Assembly: GCA_023374025.1 (NCBI GenBank)
Contig: SIJG01000058.1
Coordinates: 441,005 to 505,004, forward strand
Direction: 5' to 3'
DNA: 64,000 nucleotides
From: Heterodera schachtii
Lineage: Eukaryota; Nematoda; Chromadorea; Rhabditida; Heteroderidae
The first letter of the stretch is position 1; each line of letters begins with the position of its first letter. The notes beneath the pieces were generated by a model. That model did no database searches and was not told the DNA's origin. It saw nothing but the letters and a program-made list of their open reading frames with translations. The position numbers and the translations under genes are program-made. Shown here in pieces: positions 55,047 to 63,204 of this stretch.

Positions 55047-55160
55047 AAAAAGCAAAAAAATTGCTCATTTTTCTCTTCGTCGCATTATTTCTCAACGATG
55101 GCTTCTATCAGCAACAAAACAATAACTAACAACAAAATCGGTAGCAGGTGCTATGATTTT
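55047..55160 (+). pseudogene. Relic of exon 1 of the Cys-rich membrane-protein gene
   Basis: TTGCTCATTTTTCTCTTCGT, CGCATTATTTCTCAACGATG and GCTTCTATCAGCAACAAAAC match the signal-peptide exon at 8555-8650 with a few changes. A TAA interrupts the Asn-rich part and the ATG is lost. The donor-like AGCAG|GTGCTATG remains. No further exons follow. Confidence 0.65.
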
Positions 55161-55350
55161 GAGTTTATCAACAATTACTCACAATTAATTAATTAATTAC
55201 ATACACATAAAATACAACGGAAATGGACGAATTTGCGGAGCAATCAAAGGTCAAATACAAACAAACAATTATATACAATATTTAAATGGCAAAGTGCCAC
55301 CAACATATCATTTCGGTCACATAATCGCAACAATTAATTAATTAGTTAAT

Positions 55351-57366
55351 TCATTTCTGCTGCTGACCACTCGGCCCGGGAGAAGCGGCGTCGAGAAGAC
55401 TGAAAAAACGATGATTATTCCATTTCAAATTATAATTCAATGGCATTTTATGAGTCAAATCAACTAACTATCCTTGATTTTTTGTACCATAATTCGGCTC
55501 TATTATGGTTTGTTCCCCATAAATTTTTCGAAAATTTTTTTATGTTTTCAAAAGCCATGAAAATATTTTTCCAAGGGTTTTCGAGGTCGTGGATCACTTG
55601 CGACCAATTCCAAATCCCGGACCCGAACAAAAAATCGAAAACTCAGTTTCTGATTTTCACATTTTTAGTTCAAACTTTGTTTAAATCCACAGAAACGACT
55701 GAAAGTCATCATTGCTTCAATAAAAAATCATTTGAAGATGAACCATTTTTAGACTAAAGGTATAAATTTTTTTGTTCGAGTTCGGGTCCGGTATTCGGAA
55801 CCATAATAGAGCCCACAATTTTATCTATTCCAAAACAAATCGTACGTTTTTGGATACGAATTGAAAGCATAATTTCTATGCAAAATTGTCAACGATTGGA
55901 CTCAAAAGCATTAAACATTTTTAAATTGTTCACCCGTCGTCGTATCCGCCATCTTTGATCACAATGTCAATTGGGTTCGTTCGATGAAACATTTCATCCC
56001 TCACATTTTGCCAATTTCGGTAATCCCACGCAATTGGACAACGGAAGAGCCAAAAGTCATTTGCTGATTGCAGAAGAAACAATTTCTCTCCAGTCACTGC
56101 GTTGATCAGATCAAATGGCACAGCGGAGTCAATTGGAGAAGACATCAGAAAGTGAATGCAAAAAGAAACCGGAGAAGAAGCATTGGAAAATGCCTAAATA
56201 TGGGACAAAAAATCATAGAAAAGCCAATAAAATAGGGATAATCACCGCTTTGAGCTGTTCCATCGTTGACGACCATTGTTCATCCGGTGAATTAACAGAG
56301 CATTGGAGCCACTTCGGCACACTATCCGGACGAGGCGTAAACACCCATTTGGTCACAGCTTGGCCATCCGACGCATTGGCACTGTCATCGGGCGGAAATT
56401 CGGGGAAAATGCCGTTATCAAACAACACGCTGCGAAGTGATGGACATTCGTTGAGAAGTGATGGGGCCAATTGGCGCAAACGGTGAAAAGCGATGGTATT
56501 CAAAAAGATCAGATGCATTGAATGGCGAAACATTGGCCAAATGTTGAGCAAAACGAAGTCCAAAATGCGAACATTTTCAGTGCGAATGTACAAAACCGTT
56601 GAACAAACGGCGAAAAAACGGTGAAAACGGCGGAGAAATGCGATGACATTTTGATCGATGTAGCTGAAAATGTGATACTCACTCATAAATCAAAAAATCT
56701 GGATGATCGGTTTCTTACGCGATCGTAATGCCACTGAATCCGATCACTTTGTTCGGCAACGGATTTTGCAGGATTGGCAATGGATTTCCATCGGATTTGA
56801 CGATATGCATTTTCTTGGTGCCATTCTCTCCGATTTCGTGGCAAATTTGCATTTTGCCCAATTTCCATTTGCGTGTCTTGAAATGTTCATCCACTCGGAG
56901 GTCAAAGCGACGGCTGATCAGTGCAATTTCGAGGCCAAGTTGAGAAGGCGCAAGAAAATCGAACACCAAAATCCAACAGTCGCCGCAGATAAAGCTGAAA
57001 ATTGAAGAATTTTTATGAAATTTCCAAATTTTTCGAAATTTTTATTTACATTTCTTTGTGAGGACGTAGTCGTTTTTTGACATGGCCAAAAAAGAACCAA
57101 AAAAGAATGGTGGCACAGCCGACCAACAGAAGAGTCACGGCACACCAACTGAAAAATAAATTGGGGAAATTAATGAATGAAAGGGTCAAAAGGTTAAGAC
57201 GAAGACGAGGAAGTAAAATGTGAAGTTTTAGCCTCTAAAAAGCTAATCTTTCAAAATTCATTTTGAAATTTTCATCTCACAATTCTGTTCGTCAAAAATT
57301 GAACTAAATAAATGCGAAAAATCAGAAAAAAGGAAAACAATAAACGTACAGAATTTCTGAAGGCAT
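55351..57366 (-). CDS. F-box family protein, type II (gene P), intact
   Basis: Minus-strand exons 57366-57350, 57148-57050, 56994-56719, 56663-56246, 56193-55934 and 55399-55351 give 372 uninterrupted residues. The N-terminus MPSEIL runs into a strong membrane segment (WCAVTLLLVGCATILFWFFF) and the positively charged HVKKRLRPHKE. Then come the F-box core FICGDCWILVFDFLAPSQLG with LISRRFDLRVDEHFKTRKW, the middle domain (YIDQNVIAFLRRFHRFFAVC, NVRILDFVLLNIWPMFRHSM, SANASDGQAVTKW) and the C-terminal domain (LINAVTGEKLFLLQ, RCPIAWDYRNW). The end is LLDAASPGPSGQQQK. TATAAAAATG at 57460-57451 is the conserved core promoter. It is the best full-length type II reference in the window. The predicted membrane anchor would place an F-box protein at a membrane; this is inference. 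Confidence 0.83.
55497..55815. mobile_element. MITE in intron 5 of gene P
   Basis: The ends GGCTCTATTATGGTTTGTTC and GGAACCATAATAGAGCC are inverted; flanks CATAATTC and CACAATTT agree at six of eight positions. It belongs with the GGCTCTATT-ended MITEs at 9158 and 45026. Its interior carries two inverted copies of the GTTCGGGTCCGG motif. Confidence 0.65.
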
Positions 57367-57450
57367 TTACAGCAGCAAAATGACCGGAAAATACAGGAAG
57401 AATAATGAGAATGGAAGAATGATGGAATGAGGCGGTAGAGAAAAAAAAGG

Positions 57451-57460
57451 CATTTTTATA
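57451..57460 (-). promoter_or_regulatory. TATA box of gene P
   Basis: TATAAAAATG on the minus strand, about 85 bp upstream of the start at 57366. A second TATAAAAATGCC copy occurs at about 57510-57499 as part of a short direct duplication. Confidence 0.6.
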
Positions 57461-57742
57461 CTAAAATATTAGCGTAGCAATTCGGGGGAAGAAAAAAGGC
57501 ATTTTTATACTAAAAAAGTTACAAACAAAAACAAATGGTAAGGTGCGCTGCCCGTCAAAATGTCCCAGCGTCATAATGTCCCTGCGTCATTATGTCCCTG
57601 CGTCATAATGTCCCAGCGTCATAATGTCCCAGCGTCGAAATGTCCCAGCGTCATAATGTCCCCCAAGCCAAAATGAGTCAAAATGTCCCACTCAAAAATT
57701 AGTGAAAAAAACAGAAAAATACATAATTAAATGCTTTCATAC

Positions 57743-58709
57743 TAGAGACCGGAAATTTCAAATTTGCGGATCCCGCTGCGGGATTGGAACTCAAAATTTT
57801 TTGCGGGACGGGATCCCGCGTGATTAATCCCGCAAATCCCGCATTTCAAATTTGCGGATCCCGCTGCGGGATTGGAACTCAAAATTTTTTGCGGGACGGG
57901 ATCCCGCGTGATTAATCCCGCAAATCCCGCATTTAAAATTTGCGGGATCCCGCTGCGGGATTGCGGGATTTTGAAAAATTCGAAAAAATTCAATTAAATT
58001 TCAAAAAATTTCAAAAATCAAAAAATGCATACATTTTGAAAAAGAAATTTTTAGTGCTGGGGAATGCATTTTATTTTAAGGGGCTGATGGGTCGACTAAG
58101 ATTTTTCTAATGGATAAGACGGTAAAAAGATTTCGGGAACTAAATTAGTTAAGGGTCCATAAATTTGACTATTTTGTTACTTTTCAAAACCGCTTTTATT
58201 CGGCACAATTTTTTCAAAATACTAGTAACAGAGGGGTCCGGCGATGCCTATCGACATCTGCGAGAAATTTTTTGCAAATTTAATTCGGTTTGTAAACAGA
58301 TTTCTCTAAAATGACCAAAATTTTGCAATTTTGAGTGAATTTTTTTAAATAGAATAATTGGAGGCCACCCGCCGGCGGTGCCGAAAGGCGCCGCCGGGAA
58401 AATTTCACAAATTTTGAATGAAATTGCGATGAAAATGAGTTAATTTTAATTGAATTTATTATTTAATTAGTTCAAAAAATATTTGGCATTTTGTCCATAA
58501 AATTTTTCAAAAAATCAATAAAATCCCGCAGAATCCCGCACAAAAAATCAAATTTGCGGATCCCGCTGCGGGATTGGAACTCAAAATTCTTTGCGGGACG
58601 GGATCCCGCGGGATTAATCCCGCAAATCCCGCATTTTCCAAAAAATGCGGGATTGCGGACTGGGATCCCGCAAAATCCCGCGCGGGATCCCGTCCCGCGC
58701 CGGTCTCTA
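57743..58709. mobile_element. 967-bp non-autonomous hAT-type element with GCGGGATCCCGC words, nested
   Basis: The ends TAGAGACCGG and CCGGTCTCTA are flanked by the perfect duplication TTTCATAC (57735-57742, 58710-58717), fitting nTnnnnAn. Arms are CAAATTTGCGGATCCCGCTG words. The centre holds CCGGCGGTGCCGAAAGGCGC (about 58373) and related core sequence. It is inserted into the MULE at 57546. Confidence 0.88.
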
Positions 58710-58753
58710 TTTCATACCATCTGATTTTTAAAATTTTATGCTTTAAGCATCAA

Positions 58754-59870
58754 TATGGACAGTAACAAAATTGAAATTCTCCAAAAAAGTCGTAAGCGTA
58801 AGTTTTTGGACAACAACGACAATGAGAACGAAACAACTTCTGAGCATCATGAACCAAACGACGAAAACAATGACCGCGACGACGATTGTGAAGAAGAACA
58901 CAACACGCCATCGTGAACTTCGAACTTGGGAAAACTCAAAAGGGAGGCATTTGTCATTGGTCCGAAGGTAAAGAAATTTTAACCATTAATGCACAAATAT
59001 TTGTTAAATTTCAAGGATTTCGTCTTACGCTCAAACGAAATGACTTGTGGAGGTGCGCAGTGCGAGAGTGTCCCGCACTCGTGACAATCATTGAGAAAAG
59101 CGACGACAGAATGAGCGGCTATCAATCACAGAATGTGTATTGGAGTCTGGGGTCTTTTGCCTGGCAAACACCGACGCTACTACGAGGAAGTGCTCAACTT
59201 TCTGCGTCGACGAATTTCACGGCGCTATTTAAAAAGAGGGCCTTTTTGAATTTTATCAAAAACAAAAGGGGGGACCCTTTTGTTTTGCAAAATTTTCTTG
59301 TGATAAAAAACCATGAAAATGTGTTATCCGGGGTTTTAGAGGTCGATGATTACGAATCTGACACCTAATTCGAGGTTATGGACCCCAAGAACCCTAAGAA
59401 AAAATTTTCATGACTATATATTTAAAAAAACAAAAGGGTCCCCCCTTTTGTTTTAACTTTTTGATAAATTCAAAAAGGCCCACTTATTAAATAGCGCCAA
59501 TTTCACCGGTCACACCCAGAAAAGGTGAGAAATAAATGTGAATTTCTTAGCAAAATATTTGTTTCTTTTTAGTCATTGCGACTTCGAGAAAGGCCTTTCT
59601 GCCTGTGCAGTTTGGCATCGAGTCGCCAGCTCCCTCAACACTAACGTGGTCATCCACTGTGGAGCAAAACTCATCGCTAGTGGAATACTCGTTGGGATCA
59701 TCAACAACGACACTGCTGACAGGCATACCCAAATTTATTAAACTTTTCATTTTTATAATTTTAGTCCGTCCCTGGAAAGAACCCGTCGTCCGTCGCGCAC
59801 TTTGGTCTACAGGTCGAAGGATACGCAGGAAAAATAAAGGAATATGAAAATTTGAAGGTTCGACCATGCA
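58754..59870 (+). pseudogene. Broken FLYWCH/MULE transposase
   Basis: Pieces in order: 58754-58916 (MDSNKIEILQKSRKRKFLD then an Asn/Glu/Asp-rich stretch, ending at TGA), and then, one frame off, a FLYWCH finger. The finger reads NFELGKTQKGGICHWSE, spliced over a short intron at 58968-59011 to GFRLTLKRNDLWRCAVRECP. Next comes a DDE-domain piece (about 59145-59222; VWGLLPGKHRRYYEEVLNFL then RRR), and after the nested foldback a DFE-containing piece (near 59575; HCDFEKGLSACAVW). The region with the first catalytic Asp is missing. The deletions and frame changes exclude activity. Confidence 0.6.
59222..59503. mobile_element. Foldback (about 280 bp) nested in the transposase
   Basis: The arms GGCGCTATTTAAAAAGAGGG and CACTTATTAAATAGCGCC are inverted and continue through CAAAAACAAAAGGGGGGACC and its complement. 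It interrupts the DDE part of the transposase. Confidence 0.7.
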
Positions 59871-60137
59871 AGTCCCTTAAAATTGTTCATTTCGTTTTTT
59901 ATTATTCCCTCAATTAATTAGAAAATCCAATTGTTTGCTTTTTTTGTTGTTTAAATGATTTTGATAAATTTTAATATACTTAGTATTTGCGAAATCAAAA
60001 ATTATATAATTTTCAGTTTTTTCACTAATTTTTGAAGTGGAAATTTTGACTCATTTTGACTTGGGGGACATTATGACGCTGGGACATTATGACGCTGGGA
60101 CATTTTGACAGCGCGCCATAAAATTTGGTGCGACTTT

Positions 60138-60601
60138 CGGTCTACCTCAGTTCGGCCCCCACAGTTCGGCCCTCACGATTCGGCCCCCACGGTTCGGCCC
60201 CAGCATGTTTTTCCTCTACAACTTTCTATAACTTTTTTCTTTATCAACCAAATCAAACATTGTTGGTATCATTCGAAAGCTTAAAGTGTTTAAAAGCTTT
60301 TTCTAAGCTATTGCTTTGCGATTAGACAAATACCAAAAAAGTTATACATGAAAATTGCGAAAAAGTTGAAATTTTTGAAGTTTTTTCTTAATAAAATTTT
60401 TTCCATGCTTGAAAATCTATCCGCTTTTTGTAAGGCTAATAGAGCATGTGAAGAGCTTTCGAATGATACCAAGATTGATGGATTTGGATGCCAAAGAAAA
60501 AAGCTATCATGGAAAAACGAGCTGGGGCCGAATCGTGGGGGCCGAATCGTGAGGGCCGAACCGTGAGGGCCGAACTGTGGGGGCCGAACTGAGCGGTTCC
60601 G
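60138..60601. mobile_element. 464-bp MITE, CGGTCTACC/CGGAACCGC family
   Basis: The ends CGGTCTACCTCAGTTCGGCC and GGCCGAACTGAGCGGTTCCG are flanked by the perfect duplication GCGACTTT (60130-60137, 60602-60609). Closely similar to the 11901 copy but in the opposite orientation. Confidence 0.9.
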
Positions 60602-60769
60602 GCGACTTTATTGATAGAGTTCGCGATAAAACTTTTTAAAATATAAGCCTAAAAAAGGCATAATTAATCATAGAAATTTTTTAAAATATGTAGAATTCAT
60701 TAAAATATTCATATATTTGAACGAAAGAATCAACAAAAGTATTTCTGAGAGAAAATGAGAGCATCAAAT

Positions 60770-61165
60770 CAAATTCCAATTGGTGAGATCATCGACCATT
60801 TCTTAAACATAATTAACACAGAAAATGACGCATTTACTCAATCCAAAGACAATTAAAGCGGATTTTGTTGGGCAGCGAGCAATGGAAATGGCACAGAATT
60901 GACACCACCGATAAACACAGTTAATTCTGGCATCGCTACATTGTTCTTGTGAATTACGATTGTTCGCCAAATTGTCAATTCTGATTTGCCATCGAAATGC
61001 GCGTCCACTAAACCACCGAAACGGTCGGAAATCAGTGCCAATTTGAGGCCAAGTTCAACACATTCAAAGAACGGGAGAATATCCATCAAAACGTCGTTGC
61101 AAATCCAGCTAAATTAGGGAAAAATAAATTAGAGTAAATGAATTAAATTATTCCTTACGGGTTCA
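60770..61165 (-). pseudogene. Type I F-box pseudogene (gene Q), exons 3-5 lost
   Basis: Exon 2 (61109-60839) has WICNDVLMDILPFFECVELG and LISDRFGGLVDAHFDGK but loses about 7 bases near its end, so the frame stops early. A shortened first exon (ATGAACC then GTAAGG) lies at 61160-61153. Immediately after exon 2 the DNA continues with the type I 3' UTR block (60770-60830), so exons 3, 4 and 5 were deleted together. Confidence 0.7.
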
Positions 61166-61333
61166 TTTTGTGGCAATTAGCACAATTTGCCTTATGCCAA
61201 ATGATGTCGTCACACAAAGGGCAGAATAATTAATTATGTTAGAAATATTTTTACATAATGAGAGGCAAATCAAAAAAACAAACATTTTCATTATTCATTC
61301 TTCCTATATTTTCCTGTCATTCTGTTCCTGCAA

Positions 61334-63036
61334 ATGTCTTCAGAAATTCTGTACGTTTATTATTTCCTTTTTTTTCTGATTTTCGGCATTTCTTTTGCTC
61401 CGTTTTTGACCATCAACAGAATTGGGAGATGAAAATTTTCGTAACTAATTTTGAAGGATTGGCTTAATCGGGTTCAAAAAAGACCAAAAAAGTTAAAATT
61501 TCACTTTTTGATTCCCTCGCTTTCATTGCTTAATTCATTCCCTTACCAAGATCATTTTTCAGTTGGTGTGCCGTGACTCTTCTGTTGGTCGGCTGTGCCA
61601 CCATTCTTTTTTGGTTCTTTTTTGGCCATGTCAAAAAGCGACGACGCCCTCACAAAGAAATGTAAAAAATTCAACAAATAATTTTGAAAATTTCTTCATT
61701 TTTCAGCTTTATCTGCGGCGACTGTTGGCTTTTGGTGTTTGATTTTCTTGCGCCTTCTCAACTTGGCCTCGAAATTGCACTGATTAGCCACCGCTTTAAC
61801 TGCATCGTCGACGAACACTTCAAAACACGCAAATGGAAATTGGGCTTTATGCGAATTTGCCACAAAATTGGAGAGAATGGCACCAAACAAATGCAAATTG
61901 TCAATTCCGATGAAAAACCATTGCCAATTCCGCAAAATCCGTTGCCCAACAAAATCATCGGATTCCGAGGCATTACAATCGCGTAAAATTGATTAGATTG
62001 GAAATTTTTCGTCTAAATTTTTTGATTTTCAGCTACATCGATCAAAATGTCGTCTCATTTCTCCGCCGTTTTCGCCGTATTTTCGCCATTTGTGCAATCG
62101 ATTTGATCATTAGCACTGAAAATGTTCGCATTTTGGAATTTGTTTTGCTCAACATTTTGCCAATGTTTCGCCATTCAATTCGTGTGATCGTTTTGAATAC
62201 CATCGCTTTTCGTCGTTTGCGTCAATTGGCCCCGTCAATTCTCAGCGATTGTCCATCTCTTCACACTGTCATTTTGTATGGCGACATTCTCCCCGAATTT
62301 CCACAAATGAAAGTGCCAACGCATCGGATGGCCAAGCTCTGACCAAATGGTTGTTGACGCCTCGTCCGGATGGTCTGCCGAAGTGGCTCCTCCAATGCTC
62401 TGTTAATTCACCGGTGGATCAATGGTCGTCAACGATGGAACAGTTCAAAGCGGTGATTATCCCCTATTTAATTGTTTTTTCTATGATTTTTTGTCCCATT
62501 TTAGGCATTTTCCAATGCTTCTTCTCCCGTTTCTTTTTGCATTCACTTTCTGTCGTCTTCTCCGCTTGACTTCGTTGTGCTATTTGATCGGATCAACGAA
62601 GTTACTGGGGAGCAATTGGCACTTGAACAATGTTCAGCAAATGATTTTCTGCTCATCCGTTGTCCAATTGGATGGGATGAGGAGAAATGGAAAAATATGT
62701 GGAAAGAAATGATTGCTCGAACGAACCCAATTGACATTGTGATCGAAGATGGCAGATACGACGACGGGTGAACAAAATTTAAAATGCTTAATGATTTTAT
62801 GAGTCCGATCGTCGACAATTTTGCTTAGACTTTGTTCTTTAAATTGGTACCAAAAAGGTACGGTTTGTTTTGAAATGTACAGAATTACGGTAGATAGTTG
62901 GTTGGACTCATAAATGCCAATGACTTATAATGTGCAATCGAATCATCGTTTTTTCAGTCTTCTCGACGCCGCTTCTCCCGGGCCGAGTGATCAGCAGAAG
63001 AAAGGGATCAAATTGATTGGTGACTCAATTGTCTGA
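61334..63036 (+). pseudogene. Type II F-box gene R, one-base frameshift
   Basis: All six exons are present (61334-61350, 61563-61661, 61707-61982, 62033-62452, 62505-62767, 62958-63036). They cover MSSEIL, WCAVTLLLVGCATILFWFFF, the F-box core FICGDCWLLVFDFLAPSQLG, the middle domain, and INEVTGEQLALEQC. Exon 4 lacks one base near 62306 (the PDDSANAS region reads as PQMKVPTH), giving an early TGA at 62339-62341. Downstream exons remain open in the shifted frame. The tail after LLDAASPGPSDQQK is extended by KGIKLIGDSIV because the usual stop is gone. The conserved TATA box is absent upstream, where pseudogene Q lies. A sequencing error at 62306 would restore the gene. Confidence 0.75.
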
Positions 63037-63204
63037 CCGAAATGATGTTGGCACTTTGCCATTTAAATATTGTATTATTGTATTGTGTCCAATTTGCCTG
63101 TTTGTATTTATTTGACCTTTGCTTGCTCGCAAATGCGTCCATTTCCTTTGTATTTTATTTATACATATATGTGAAATTCATTGTGATCTATTCCTGTACG
63201 GGTT
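63037..63204 (+). other. Conserved 3' flank of type II gene R
   Basis: AAATGATGTTGGCACTTTGC and the CAAATGCGTCCATTTCC block match the downstream regions of genes F and O (and, inverted, G, I, M and P), showing that the duplicated unit includes about 170 bp past the stop. Confidence 0.6.

Larger units (their letters stand above)
57546..60117. mobile_element. Decayed MULE with GCGTCATAATGTCCCA words, containing nested elements
   Basis: Left CGCTGCCCGTCAAAATGTCC and right (complement GGCGCGCTGTCAAAATGTCC) ends have the same outer 17 bases as the 53804 element but different arm words (CAGCGTCATAATGTCC). The interior carries a broken FLYWCH/MULE transposase, a nested hAT-type element (57743-58709) and a nested foldback (59222-59503). 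Flanks do not show a clear duplication. Confidence 0.8.
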
